The notes under the pieces were generated by a model. That model was not told the origin of the DNA, did not search any database, and saw only the letters and a program-made list of their open reading frames with translations. Below are positions 14,952 to 23,695 of a stretch of DNA of 33,344 nucleotides, piece by piece (within the stretch, counting starts at the first letter, position 1; each line of letters starts with the position of its first letter). The stretch covers positions 1 to 33,344 of the forward strand of contig JARLGP010000092.1 in assembly GCA_031292735.1 (NCBI GenBank). Reading direction: 5' to 3'. Position numbers and translations under genes: made by a program. Source of the stretch: Holophaga sp. GTDB lineage: Bacteria > Acidobacteriota > Holophagae > Holophagales > Holophagaceae.

Positions 14952-16625
14952 ATGACCAGCCCGTCCGCCGGAACGCGTCCGGGCAAGCCTTCCATGCTGC
15001 GCTCCGCGGGGGTGGTGGGGCTGATGACCCTGCTTTCGCGCATCACCGGGATGCTCCAGTCCCGGCTGGTGGCCAACTACCTGGGCGCGGGGCTGGCGGC
15101 GGACGCCTTCATGGTGGCCTTCCGCATCCCGAACCTGCTGCGCCGGTTCACCGCGGAGGGCACCATGACCGCGGCCTTCCTGCCCACCCTGAGCGAGGTG
15201 GAGACCACCCAGGGCGAGGCCGCCGGCCGGGAGATGGTGGCCAAGTTCCTGGGCACCCTGGGGGTGCTGCTGGCGCTCCTGTGCGCCCTGAGCATCCCGG
15301 CCATGGGGCTGATCACCGGCCTGCAGATGCTCGGCCGGCTCGCGCCGGAGGCGCGCTGGTGGCAGCAGTTCCAGGTGCTGGGGCAGGTGCTGGCGGGAAC
15401 CCGGGCCGGGCCGCCGCAGTGGCTGCTCACCACCACCCTGGCCAGGATCATGATCCCCTACCTGATCCTGGTGAGCGTCACCGCCGGGCTTTCGGCGGTG
15501 CTCAACCTGCGCGGCCGCTTCGGCCTGCCGGCCTCGGTGTCCACCTTCTGGAACCTGGCCTTCATCAGCTTCGCCTTCGTCTGCCTGCACTGGGGCCCGG
15601 CCCCCTGGCGCACCCCGGAACGGGCCGCCATCTGCCTGGCCCTGGCCACCCTGGTGGGCGGGCTGGTGCAGCTGTTCGTGCTCTGGCCGGCGTTCCGGCG
15701 GATGGGCTTCGGCATCCACTGGGGCCTGCACCTGCGCCACCCCGGGGTGCGCAGCGCCTTGAAGCGCATGGCGCCTGGCCTGATCGGCACCGGGATCCAT
15801 CCCATCAACGTGGTGATCTCCACCGTCCTGGCCTCCCAGCTGGCCGTGGGCGCCCAGACCATCCTGTTCAACGCCAACATGATGGGGGAGATGGTGCTGG
15901 GCATCTTCGCGGCCAGCGTGGCCACCGTGAGCCTGCCCGCCATGAGCCGGCTGGTGGAGGCCGGAGACCTTCCGGGGCTCAGGGGCAGCCTGGCCAGCGC
16001 CCTGCGCGGCACGGCGGTGCTGGTCATCCCGGGCTCGGTGGGCATGGCCGTGCTGGCCGGGCCGATCATCGCGGTGATCTTCCAGACCGGCCGCTACGGC
16101 TCGAGCGCCGTGGGCTGGACCGCCCACACCGTGGCCTTCCAGGCGATCGCCCTCCTGTTCATCGCCACCGGGCGCATCGCCGCCCAGTGCCTGTACGCCC
16201 TCAAGGACTACAAGTCTCCCGCCTACGCCGCGCTGTTCGGGATGGTGGTCAACGTGGTCAGCTCCATCCTGCTCATGCGCCCCCTGGGCACCGCCGGGAT
16301 CGCCCTGGCCAACGGCATCGCCAGCCTGTCCGGGCTGGTCTTCCTCACCGTGGTCCTGAAGCGCCGCGCCGGCCACCTGCCCTTCCGGAACGTCCTGGGC
16401 GGCTGGGCCGCCATGGGCGCCGCCGCCGCGCTCATGGGCGCCCTGGGCTGGGCCGGGGCCCGGATCCTGGGCCTGGGCACCTTCCGCGGGCTGTGGCCCA
16501 CCAGCCTGCGGCTGTTCCCCCTGATCGCGCTTTGCGCCCTGGTCTATGCCGGGCTGCTGTTCGCCTTCCGGGTGCCCGAAGCCAAGGCGTGCAAGGACAT
16601 GATCCTGCGCAAGCTGCGGCGGTAG
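14952..16625 (+). CDS. murJ: lipid II flippase MurJ
   Basis: A 557-residue polytopic membrane protein of the MOP/MurJ family, with about 14 helices. The N-terminal signature [32 protein letters not shown] leads into [30 protein letters not shown], which is highly diagnostic. It flips lipid II across the inner membrane, supplying MtgA, encoded divergently. ATG 14952 overlaps the stop of a 14-codon open frame (14911-14955). The SD in front of 14952 is poor, and ATG 14994 is an alternative start. Two inserts near residues 110-145 ([18 protein letters not shown] and nearby) are slightly longer than in E. coli. It ends 6 bp from the convergent DinB-like gene. Confidence 0.95.
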   Translation: MTSPSAGTRPGKPSMLRSAGVVGLMTLLSRITGMLQSRLVANYLGAGLAADAFMVAFRIPNLLRRFTAEGTMTAAFLPTLSEVETTQGEAAGREMVAKFLGTLGVLLALLCALSIPAMGLITGLQMLGRLAPEARWWQQFQVLGQVLAGTRAGPPQWLLTTTLARIMIPYLILVSVTAGLSAVLNLRGRFGLPASVSTFWNLAFISFAFVCLHWGPAPWRTPERAAICLALATLVGGLVQLFVLWPAFRRMGFGIHWGLHLRHPGVRSALKRMAPGLIGTGIHPINVVISTVLASQLAVGAQTILFNANMMGEMVLGIFAASVATVSLPAMSRLVEAGDLPGLRGSLASALRGTAVLVIPGSVGMAVLAGPIIAVIFQTGRYGSSAVGWTAHTVAFQAIALLFIATGRIAAQCLYALKDYKSPAYAALFGMVVNVVSSILLMRPLGTAGIALANGIASLSGLVFLTVVLKRRAGHLPFRNVLGGWAAMGAAAALMGALGWAGARILGLGTFRGLWPTSLRLFPLIALCALVYAGLLFAFRVPEAKACKDMILRKLRR

Positions 16626-16631
16626 CTGGCG

Positions 16632-17147
16632 CTAGACTTTCGGCGGCTCCACCCCGTAGGCGGACCAGCCCTCCTTCACCGGGCCGTACATGGAGGGCAC
16701 CAGCAGGCCCGCCTGGCGCATGAGCACGGTCATCTGGCCCCGGTGGTGGGTCTGGTGGACCAGCAGCACGTGCAGGCCGTAGCCGCGCTTCCAGATCTCC
16801 CCGTACATCTCGTCGTCCCGCTCCAGGTCGGCGTCAGACCAGTTCTCGATGCCCTTCAGCAGGTCGTCGGAAGCGGCGCTGTAGGCCTGGATCACCGACT
16901 GCATGTCCGGCGGCGGCGGCTCGATGAACCCGCCCTTGACCCGCTCCGCGCCGGTGATGGACAGCCCCATGTGGGTGGGCATTTCGATTGCGGATTCCAC
17001 CAGGTGCCAGGCCAGGCGCTGGAGATCCCGGTGGCCCGGGGTAATGGCGACGCCCAGGGCCGCATCGGGGATGGCCTCCATCACCGCCACGGTGTGCTTG
17101 GCCTCCTCTGTCCAGGCTTTCCTGAAATCGTCCAACCGCCGGAACAT
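16632..17147 (-). CDS. DinB-fold (DinB/YfiT) metal-binding protein
   Basis: A 171-residue four-helix-bundle protein of the DinB superfamily. The three-histidine metal site is visible: H48 in LAWHLVES, and H131 and H135 in LLVHQTHHRGQM, the most conserved motif, followed by LMRQAG. Family members include thiol transferases that use bacillithiol or mycothiol and many proteins of unknown function. The start ATG 17147 has GGGAGG 5 bases upstream. It follows the response regulator gene by 77 bp on the same strand and may share its transcript. No substrate can be assigned. Confidence 0.88.
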   Translation of the reverse strand: MFRRLDDFRKAWTEEAKHTVAVMEAIPDAALGVAITPGHRDLQRLAWHLVESAIEMPTHMGLSITGAERVKGGFIEPPPPDMQSVIQAYSAASDDLLKGIENWSDADLERDDEMYGEIWKRGYGLHVLLVHQTHHRGQMTVLMRQAGLLVPSMYGPVKEGWSAYGVEPPKV

Positions 17148-17224
17148 GGAACCTCCCTTGTGATGAGTCCCTAGATTGGCACATTTTTCCGGAAGGCACA
17201 GCCGGGTCCGGCGCACGCGCCGCT

Positions 17225-17593
17225 TCAGGCGATGGCCTTGCTCACGGCTGCCAGCAGTGCTTCCGCCGAGACCGGCTTGTGCAGGATGTCCTTCACCTGG
17301 AATTTCCGCAGGGTGGCGGCCACATCCTCGTCGCGGTTGGCCGTGATCACGATCACCGGCAGGCCCGGCTTGGCCTTCATGATCATGCGCGCCACGGTGG
17401 CGCCGCTGCATCCGGGCATCTGGTAGTCGGTGAGCACCACGTCGGGGGCGGACGCCAGGATGTGCTCGGCGATCTCCATGGCCGAGGGCGGCAGCCATTC
17501 TTCGATGGCATAGTGCCCCTCCAGCACCCTGCGAAGGTACAGAATCATCACCCGACTGTCGTCGATCAACAAAACCTTCGCCATGTTGTTCAT
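17225..17593 (-). CDS. single-domain response regulator (CheY-like)
   Basis: A 122-residue protein that is one receiver domain with no output domain. The acidic pair D11-D12 is in LLIDDSR, the phosphorylated Asp D56 is in VVLTDYQMPG, the Thr is in VIVITANRD, and the Lys is in DILHKPVSAE. It would relay a signal by protein contact. The start is ATG 17593 (MNNMAKV); ATG 17584 is equally possible because neither has a strong SD. No histidine kinase is encoded next to it. The product is cytoplasmic. Confidence 0.9.
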   Translation of the reverse strand: MNNMAKVLLIDDSRVMILYLRRVLEGHYAIEEWLPPSAMEIAEHILASAPDVVLTDYQMPGCSGATVARMIMKAKPGLPVIVITANRDEDVAATLRKFQVKDILHKPVSAEALLAAVSKAIA

Positions 17594-17709
17594 CTTCAGG
17601 CCCGGAAAGGGCCCCGTCAATGCCTGGTCACAACCGCCGGCGCCGCCCCCGCCGGAACCGGCTGGTTGGGCGCCCCTGGGAGTATCATGGGGGATTCCCT
17701 GGAGCTCCC

Positions 17710-18831
17710 ATGCCTGTGCCCATGCTAGAACTCGCCCCCCAGAACGTTTCGGTGAAGGAGCAGATCCTTCAGGGGCTCGCCGGCCTCATCGACAGCTCCA
17801 GCTTCATCCTGGGCGCCAACGTGAAGGGCCTGGAGGCCGAGCTGGCCGCCTATTCCGGCGCCTCGGCCGCCATTGGCATGTCCAGCGGCACCGACGCCCT
17901 CCTGGTGGCCCTCATGGCCCTGGGCGTAGGGCACGGCGATGAGGTCATCATTCCAAGCTTCACCTTCTTCGCCACCGCCGGCGTGGTGGCCCGCACCGGC
18001 GCCACCCCGGTGTTCATCGACCTCGACCCGGCCACCTTCAACGCCACCGGCGCCCTGGTGGAAGCCGCCATCACTCCGCGCACCAAGGCCATCGTGCCGG
18101 TCCACCTGTTCGGCCAGCTCGCCGAGATGCCGGCGATCATGGCCGTGGCCGGCAAGCACGGCATTCCGGTCATCGAGGACGCCTGCCAGTCCCTGGGCGC
18201 CCGGGGCTGGGGCCGCTCGGCCGGCCAGTTCGGCGACCTCACCGGCTGCAGCTTCTATCCCACCAAGAACCTGGGCGCCTTCGGCGACGCCGGCATGACG
18301 CTGGTGCGCGAGGACGCGGCCCTGGCGGCCCGGGTGCGCAGGCTGCGGGTGCACGGCATGGAACCGGTCTACGTGCACCACGAGATCGGCATGAACGGCC
18401 GGATGGACGAGTTCCAGGCCATGGTGCTGCGGGCCAAGCTGCCCATGCTGGAAGGCTGGCACGCGGGCCGGCGGCGCAACGCCCAGTGGTACATCGAGCG
18501 GCTCAAGGGCGTTTCCCAGGAACGACTGGGGCTGCCGCTGGAGAAGGTGCCGGACGGCCGGCACATCTACAACCAGTTCACCATCCGGGTCAAGGGCGGC
18601 CGCCGGGATGCCCTCCAGGCCCACCTCAAGGGCCTGGGCATCGGCTGCGCCGTCTACTATCCCATCTGCCTGCACCAGCAGCCCTGCTTCGAAAGCCTGG
18701 GCTACAAGAAGGGCCAGCTGCCGGAATCGGAGCTGGCCGCCCAGGAAGTGCTAAGCCTGCCTGTCTACCCCGAGATGACCGACGCCATGCGGGAAGAGGT
18801 GGCCCAGGGCCTGCTGAGCTTCTTCAGCTAG
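17710..18831 (+). CDS. DegT/DnrJ/EryC1/StrS-family PLP aminotransferase
   Basis: A 373-residue sugar aminotransferase of fold type I. The N-terminus has LGANVKGLEAELAAYSGA, then the SSGTDALLVAL phosphate-binding region, IPSFTFFATAG, VIEDACQSLGA (D157 contacts the PLP ring nitrogen) and SFYPTKNLGAFGDAG, with K186 as the Schiff-base lysine. GMNGRMDEFQAMVLRAKL and YNQFTIRV close the fold. Such enzymes transaminate nucleotide-linked keto-sugars for surface polysaccharide or glycan synthesis. ATG 17710 has GGAG at 5 bases. There is no sugar-nucleotide gene cluster beside it, so its pathway is open. It is divergent from the response regulator. Confidence 0.93.
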   Translation: MPVPMLELAPQNVSVKEQILQGLAGLIDSSSFILGANVKGLEAELAAYSGASAAIGMSSGTDALLVALMALGVGHGDEVIIPSFTFFATAGVVARTGATPVFIDLDPATFNATGALVEAAITPRTKAIVPVHLFGQLAEMPAIMAVAGKHGIPVIEDACQSLGARGWGRSAGQFGDLTGCSFYPTKNLGAFGDAGMTLVREDAALAARVRRLRVHGMEPVYVHHEIGMNGRMDEFQAMVLRAKLPMLEGWHAGRRRNAQWYIERLKGVSQERLGLPLEKVPDGRHIYNQFTIRVKGGRRDALQAHLKGLGIGCAVYYPICLHQQPCFESLGYKKGQLPESELAAQEVLSLPVYPEMTDAMREEVAQGLLSFFS

Positions 18832-18856
18832 CCCGCGGCCGCCAGGAAGGCCAGCC

Positions 18857-19804
18857 TCAGCTGTCCAGTTCCTCCCGGAGGCCGATCTGGCCCATCTCCA
18901 CCAGCCGGTCGCTGGCGCGGGAGGCCCAGACGCTGGTGGGGTAGCTTTCCACCAGCTTTTCGTAGTAGCTCCGGGCCTCCAGCCGGTTCTTGGCCAGCTC
19001 GTCATCGGTGAACTGCTTCAGCTCATCCTGGTAGCGGGACGATTCCGTCCGGCTCAGCTTGGCCATGTCGTCCTTTTCCAGCTTGGCCAGGAAGCCGGCC
19101 TGGAACGCCTTCAGCTGGTCCGGCTGCAGCTTCTTCTTGCGCAGCGCCTCGGCCAGGAAGTAGTAGGCCCGCTCCCGATCCACGTAGTCGGGATAGGTCT
19201 CCAGCAGGCCCTTGAGCCGCACTTCCGCCGGACCGTAGCTGAAGCTGTTCACGTAGAAGATGCCCACCATCAGCTCGGATTCCGCCAGCCGGCGCCAGCA
19301 CTGGGTAATCTTGGCCTTGGCGTCCACCGCGTAGATCGAGCCCGGCGCCTCCCGCAGCAGGTCCTGGAAGGCCTCCATGGCCTTCCGGGTCTCGGCCTGG
19401 TCGCGCTCGGCGTTCTCGATGGAGGCGTAGTGGCAGAGGGCGATCCGGAACAGCGCGTAGTCCCGCCGCTCGGAGCGGGGGAAGTAGTTCAGGTAGCTCT
19501 TGTACTCCACCAGCGCTTCGGGGTAGGAGGTCTTGGAGCCGAAGAAGAAGCTGTCGGCGATGAGCAGCTTGGCGATGGGGAACTCCTGGGAGGAGGGCAG
19601 CCGCTCCTCGATGCTGCGCAGCATCCTGCGGCCGTCGTCCCACTTCCCGTTCTGCATGTAGACCATGGCGCTGGACAGCAGGTCCGGGGCGGTGCGGGTG
19701 CGGTAGGGGTCCGGCGCGGTGCTGGGCTTCTTGCTGCAGGCCAAGGTGAGGCCCAGGATCAAGGCGGCGGGCAGGAGGAGGGTCAGCGTGCTTCGACGGA
19801 TCAT
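18857..19804 (-). CDS. BamD-like outer membrane assembly lipoprotein
   Basis: A 315-residue lipoprotein. Residues 1-22 are a signal peptide with the lipobox LTLAC, C23 being the lipidated cysteine. The rest is helical repeat (TPR-like): SAMVYMQNGKWDDGRRMLRSIEERLPSSQEFPIAKLL, SYPEALVEYKSYLNYFPRSERRDYALFRIALCHY (the most BamD-like stretch) and a C-terminal ARSYYEKLVESYPTSVWASRASDRL. In family members this platform brings BamA-bound substrates together for outer membrane protein insertion. It is longer than E. coli BamD, with an extra charged central part. The start ATG 19804 has AAGGG upstream; ATG 19825 overlaps the preceding hydrolase gene. The assignment as the true BamD, rather than a paralogue, is likely but not proven. 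Confidence 0.82.
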   Translation of the reverse strand: MIRRSTLTLLLPAALILGLTLACSKKPSTAPDPYRTRTAPDLLSSAMVYMQNGKWDDGRRMLRSIEERLPSSQEFPIAKLLIADSFFFGSKTSYPEALVEYKSYLNYFPRSERRDYALFRIALCHYASIENAERDQAETRKAMEAFQDLLREAPGSIYAVDAKAKITQCWRRLAESELMVGIFYVNSFSYGPAEVRLKGLLETYPDYVDRERAYYFLAEALRKKKLQPDQLKAFQAGFLAKLEKDDMAKLSRTESSRYQDELKQFTDDELAKNRLEARSYYEKLVESYPTSVWASRASDRLVEMGQIGLREELDS

Positions 19805-19817
19805 GGATTTCCCTTGC

Positions 19818-20732
19818 TTATTCATACATGGCAGGTGACGGTTCCGGGGTGTTTTGGGCAACGGGGAAGAGCTGGTCCAGCCACTGGCCGGTGAGGCACT
19901 CCGCCTCGGCCCTGCGCAGATCGTGGAAGATCTCATGATAGAACCCTTCGAGGCGATGCCGCTGAAGCAGTCCCTGGGGCACGGCGGACCACAGGTCCTC
20001 GGCGCCGTCCGGATCGGTCACCCGGTCCTGGCCGGCGTCCAGCAGCAGGATCGGGCGGTCCAGTTCGGCGCCGAAGCCGAGCAGCTCCCGCCAGCCCTCC
20101 TGCATCGCCGCCAGGAAGCCCGCGGAAACGAACCGGTGGCAGAGCGGGTCGTCCAGGTAGCGCTGGACCATGACCGGATCGGAGCAGACCAGGGACTTGT
20201 CCCCGGGCAGGTCCAGCGGCCGGTGCGGGATCACCCAGGAGCACAGCTTCTGCAACAGCTTCAGGGAGACGGGCAGTTCCCGCAGCTTGAGGGCCGGGCT
20301 CGATACGATCAGCGCCTCCAGGGTGTCCGGGTGCCAGAGCAGCGCCAGCAGCGCCACCAGGCCGCCGAAACTGTGGCCCAACACGATCTGCGGCAGGTCC
20401 TTGCCGGCATCGTGCATCCGCTCCTGGCGCAGGAACAGGGTCAGGTCCTCCACCGGGCCCCGGATCCCGTTGGCGTCGCCGCGGATCCCGCCGCTGCGGC
20501 CGAAGCCGCGGTGGTCCATGGCCGACACCGACCAGCCTTCCCGGTTCAGCCAGCGGGCCGTGTGCCCCCAGCGCCCGCCATGCTCGCCGTAGCCGTGGGA
20601 GATCACCACCCGGCCCCGGGGCTCCGGATGCTCCCAGCGGGTGTAGGCCAGGGCCGTGTCGCCCACACCGGTCATGACCCCACGCAAGGTGGGCTCCAGG
20701 TCATCGCTTGGAGCGGGCATCGGTTCAGCCAT
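19818..20732 (-). CDS. alpha/beta hydrolase, monoacylglycerol lipase-like (S33)
   Basis: A 304-residue alpha/beta hydrolase. VVISHGYGEHGGRW is the oxyanion-hole motif typical of the monoacylglycerol lipase/lysophospholipase group, AMDHRGFGRSGG follows, LGHSFGG carries the nucleophile S121, the acid is in LLLDAGQDRVTD, and the histidine is in GFYHEIFHD. There is no signal peptide, so it is likely cytoplasmic. It lies 13 bp upstream of the BamD-like gene on the same strand and may be co-transcribed with it. The natural ester is unknown. The start ATG 20732 has only a weak SD. Confidence 0.9.
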   Translation of the reverse strand: MAEPMPAPSDDLEPTLRGVMTGVGDTALAYTRWEHPEPRGRVVISHGYGEHGGRWGHTARWLNREGWSVSAMDHRGFGRSGGIRGDANGIRGPVEDLTLFLRQERMHDAGKDLPQIVLGHSFGGLVALLALLWHPDTLEALIVSSPALKLRELPVSLKLLQKLCSWVIPHRPLDLPGDKSLVCSDPVMVQRYLDDPLCHRFVSAGFLAAMQEGWRELLGFGAELDRPILLLDAGQDRVTDPDGAEDLWSAVPQGLLQRHRLEGFYHEIFHDLRRAEAECLTGQWLDQLFPVAQNTPEPSPAMYE

Positions 20733-20854
20733 GGATTCAGGATACCTTGGGATCGGGGTTCTCCCCCGAAGGTGTTTTGCGGCGAAGCGGAGGCCGAGCC
20801 GCGTTAAAGTGGAAAGTTGGCCTCACGCGCAAGGCCCCTGATCACGGATGGAAC

Positions 20855-21961
20855 ATGGACTTTGAGAGCCTCGTAAGGGCCAAGAACGAGCTGGAGCCAA
20901 GGGTCACGCAGCTGTACAACCACCTGGACCCCGAACGCAAGCGGCTCGAACTGGAGCAGATCGAAGAGCAGACCGCCGCCCCCGGGTTCTGGGATTCGCC
21001 CGTGGCCGCCAAGCCGATCCTCAAGAAGCGCGGCAAGATCACCGACGACATCGCCCTGGCCAAGCGCCTGGCCGGGGAGCTGGACGATCTGGGCACCGCC
21101 CTGGAACTGTCCCGGGACGACCTGGAGATGCTGAGGGAGGCCGAGGTCCTGGAAGTCCAGCTGCGCCGCGACCTGGATGATTCCGAACTGCGCATGATGC
21201 TTTCCGGCGAGCTGGACCAGAACAACGCGATCGTGGCCATCGCCCCGGGCGCCGGCGGCACCGAAAGCTGCGACTGGGCGGCCATGCTGCTGCGCATGTA
21301 CCTGCGCTACTGCGAGACCAAGGGCTGGAAGACCGAGATGCTGGACTACCAGGACGGCGACGAGGCCGGCATCAAGGGCGCCACCTTCATGGTGTCGGCG
21401 CCCTTCTCCTACGGCTACCTGCGGGCGGAAGCCGGGGTGCACCGGCTGGTGCGGATCTCGCCGTTCGATTCGGCCAAGCGCCGGCACACCAGTTTCGCCG
21501 CGGTCTACGTGAGCCCCGAACTGGACGAGACGGTGGAGATGGACATCCCCGACAAGGATCTGAGGATCGACGTGTTCCGGGCCAGCGGCGCCGGCGGCCA
21601 GCACGTGAACCGCACCGAGAGCGCGGTGCGCTTCACCCACCTGCCCACCGGCATCGTGGTGAGCTGCCAGAACGAGCGCAGCCAGATCCAGAACCGCGCC
21701 ACCGCCTTGAAGGTGCTGAAGGGCAGGCTGTTCGAACTGGATCAGCGCAAGCTCGAGGAGCGCATCGCCCAGGCCTCCGGCGAGAAGTCCGACGTGGCCT
21801 GGGGCTCCCAGATCCGCAGCTACGTGCTGGCGCCCTACCAGCTGGTGAAGGACCACCGCACCCTGGCCGAGACCGGACAGACCCAGAAGGTCCTGGACGG
21901 CGATCTGGACGTGTTCATCCGCACCCAGCTCCTGGCCAAGAGCCTGAAACCGAGCAGCTGA
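20855..21961 (+). CDS. prfB: peptide chain release factor 2
   Basis: A 368-residue class I release factor that ends translation at UGA and UAA. The anticodon-like tripeptide S-P-F is at 202-204 (VRISPFDSAKRRHTSF), which defines RF2 rather than RF1. The catalytic GGQ is at 247-249 (SGAGGQHVNRTESAVR), where the Gln reaches the peptidyl transferase centre. The gene is a single open frame: where E. coli prfB has the in-frame UGA of its programmed frameshift (before DYDAKKERLE), this gene reads NHLDPERKRLE with CTGGAC codons. Autoregulation by frameshifting is thus absent. ATG 20855 is chosen; the longer frame upstream has no RF2 similarity. Confidence 0.96.
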   Translation: MDFESLVRAKNELEPRVTQLYNHLDPERKRLELEQIEEQTAAPGFWDSPVAAKPILKKRGKITDDIALAKRLAGELDDLGTALELSRDDLEMLREAEVLEVQLRRDLDDSELRMMLSGELDQNNAIVAIAPGAGGTESCDWAAMLLRMYLRYCETKGWKTEMLDYQDGDEAGIKGATFMVSAPFSYGYLRAEAGVHRLVRISPFDSAKRRHTSFAAVYVSPELDETVEMDIPDKDLRIDVFRASGAGGQHVNRTESAVRFTHLPTGIVVSCQNERSQIQNRATALKVLKGRLFELDQRKLEERIAQASGEKSDVAWGSQIRSYVLAPYQLVKDHRTLAETGQTQKVLDGDLDVFIRTQLLAKSLKPSS

Positions 21962-22312
21962 ACCGCCGGCGGCCGCGACAGGCCTGAATGATCCATCCGC
22001 CCGACAGCCGTTCAACATCCATTTTCCTTTGGAAACCAATGGGCTCTCGCTTAGCCCAGGGGCAGCTTTGCCGAAATAACTTATCGCAATAAAGTTCGTG
22101 ACTTCCATCTCCTACTGTATAGAATGGATTTCGCTTTAAGACCATGGCTTCACTAGCGCTTTTGAACGTCCTTGGACCATTTAACACCAAATACATATTG
22201 TTAATTTTTATTAAATTGAAATCGACCCTTAGGCCGATTGGTGGATTCATTTGCCTCGTTTTTGCAACTCGATTTTAAGCCCGGCCCTCATCAAATCCTG
22301 GAAGGAGACCCC
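21962..22312. other. AT-rich intergenic region before the paralogue pair
   Basis: A 351-bp gene-free region. After prfB there is a short palindrome CCGCCGGCGG (21963-21972). From about 22050 to 22285 the sequence is strikingly AT-rich compared with the flanking genes. A hairpin, AATCGACC-CTTA-GGCCGATT with one mismatch, lies at 22220-22239. No convincing frame is present on either strand. It probably holds the promoter and an untranslated leader for the exported protein genes downstream. Confidence 0.5.
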
Positions 22313-22912
22313 ATGATTCCAATCAAATGGATGATTCCCATCGTTTGCTTCAGCAGTTCGGTGGTTGCCCAGTCGACCACCGACCTCAACGGCCTGGTCA
22401 GCGCGGCCGCCCACTACGTATCCAGCGGCATGTCCGGGGCCCGCGATCCGGAGACCCTGGAGCTCAGCAAGATCGTCGGCAACTACGGCAATTCGTTCCC
22501 CGACGTGCTCATGACCAAGGCCACCGACGTCCAGCACTGGACCTTCCTGTACAAGATCAAGACCACCCCCGACCCGACCGGGCTTCCCGGTTCCGATCCC
22601 AAGCCCAAGCCCCACCGGGCGGTCCAGGCGGAATGCACCCAGGGCATTTTCAATAATTTCCGGTATTCCAGCAGCCCGGTCACGGGGGTCAAGTCGCTGG
22701 AATACACCTGGGTCGCGGTGTCCCTGGACGCCGCCATCGCCAACCTGAACGCCAACGGCTACGTCCGCGGCTTCTCCAGCGTGGAGCTGCAGCGCCCGAA
22801 CCTGCCCAACTGGCCCGATGACTATGTCTACGTGTTCACCTGCCCCTGGGAACGCCGGGCCGTGGGCATTTCCTGCCAGAACGGATCCATGGTCTGGAAC
22901 TACGGCTACTGA
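22313..22912 (+). CDS. exported protein of unknown family, first of two tandem paralogues
   Basis: A 199-residue protein with a signal peptide (residues 1-20, ending VVAQ). The mature part shares a clear pattern with the product of the gene 134 bp downstream: SDLN/TDLN-x-LV near the N-terminus, KIVG, DVQHWTFLYKI, C108-x-x-G-x-F, KSLEYTWVAVSLDAAIANL, NGYVRGF, and YVFTCP followed by VGISCQNG. C108 and C177 are conserved in both copies with identical 69-residue spacing, which suggests a periplasmic disulfide. A third Cys (C188) is unique to this copy. ATG 22313 has a perfect GGAAGGAG. I recognise no family and assign no function. Confidence 0.8.
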   Translation: MIPIKWMIPIVCFSSSVVAQSTTDLNGLVSAAAHYVSSGMSGARDPETLELSKIVGNYGNSFPDVLMTKATDVQHWTFLYKIKTTPDPTGLPGSDPKPKPHRAVQAECTQGIFNNFRYSSSPVTGVKSLEYTWVAVSLDAAIANLNANGYVRGFSSVELQRPNLPNWPDDYVYVFTCPWERRAVGISCQNGSMVWNYGY

Positions 22913-22929
22913 TTGAAACGGGTTGCCAA

Positions 22930-22956
22930 GCCGTGGCACCCATACTTCGCCACGGC
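22930..22956. terminator. perfect 8-bp hairpin between the two paralogues
   Basis: GCCGTGGC (22930-22937) and GCCACGGC (22949-22956) are perfect complements separated by 11 bases, 17 bp after the stop of the first paralogue. No T-run follows, so it may be an RNA-stabilising or partial attenuating structure rather than a full terminator. Confidence 0.35.
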
Positions 22957-23046
22957 CCCTGACCAAGGCCATTCCTCTTTCGCCGGCCTCGCGGTTCACG
23001 AAAGGGGGATGGCTTCCCTGCGGCGCTGGGAGACCTAGGATTCTCG

Positions 23047-23637
23047 ATGCTTTTTCCCGTTCGGCTGATCCTCGTCCTTTGCGCCGGTTGCGGGCTCATG
23101 GGGCAGACCATGAGCGACCTCAATTCCCTGGTGTTCCAGGCCAGCCGCTACCTGGCCCACCAGGCCGAGGCTCAGAAGGCGCACCCGGAACTGACCCTGT
23201 TCCGGATCGTCGGCACCCGCGGCGGCGCAACCGAATCCCTGATGCAGAACGGGTTGGACATCCAGCAATGGACCCTCATCTACCAGATCGGTTCCCCCGA
23301 TGCCCCGCCCCGTTCCCGGGACGACATGCAATCCGTATCGGTCCAGTGCCGTTCGGGGATGTTCAACACCCTGGTGTGGTCGCCGCTGCCGGTGTTCGAC
23401 GCCAAGAGCCTCCAGTGGGTCTGGATCGCCGTCAGCCTGGATGACGCCGTCGCCGAGCTCAAGCGCCTGGGCTACACCCACGGGTTCACCACCCTCACCG
23501 TCATGCGGCCCATGCATCCGCGCCTCCCGGACGAATGCACCTTCGTCTTCAAGTGCCCCCCCGACCAGGTCTTCGTGGGCATCTCCGCCCAGACCGGACG
23601 GGAGCTGTGGACCGAGCCCTTCCTCGCCGCCCCTTGA
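23047..23637 (+). CDS. exported protein of unknown family, second tandem paralogue
   Basis: A 196-residue protein with a signal peptide (about residues 1-20, ending LMGQ). It aligns with the preceding gene product over its whole length: MSDLNSLVFQASRYL, LFRIVGTRGG, DIQQWTLIYQI, C101-x-x-G-x-F, KSLQWVWIAVSLDDAVAEL, LGYTHGF, FVFKC170P and VFVGISAQTG. Identity outside these blocks is low, so the duplication is old. The proline-rich insert at about residues 84-95 of the first copy is shorter here. ATG 23047 has AGGA 8 bases upstream. No known domain was recognised. A ClC channel gene follows by 58 bp on the same strand. Confidence 0.8.
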   Translation: MLFPVRLILVLCAGCGLMGQTMSDLNSLVFQASRYLAHQAEAQKAHPELTLFRIVGTRGGATESLMQNGLDIQQWTLIYQIGSPDAPPRSRDDMQSVSVQCRSGMFNTLVWSPLPVFDAKSLQWVWIAVSLDDAVAELKRLGYTHGFTTLTVMRPMHPRLPDECTFVFKCPPDQVFVGISAQTGRELWTEPFLAAP

Positions 23638-23695
23638 CCGGGCCGGGGCCGCGACCCAGCCTGGGACCGCGATCGCCAGCGCCAAGGGGGTCTGT

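Noticed and set aside
14102..16723. 873-residue plus-strand frame spanning mtgA and murJ
   Set aside because: Its translation is Gly/Pro/Arg/His-rich with no domain. It lies antisense to mtgA and out of frame with murJ, both clear genes. It is an artefact of high GC.
20848..20865. CTTTGA preceded by ATG-GAA-CAT-GGA, resembling an RF2 frameshift site at the prfB start
   Set aside because: It lies at codons 2-4, not at the conserved position near codon 25, and there is no internal SD 3 bases before it. The in-frame ATG 20855 explains the gene without a shift.
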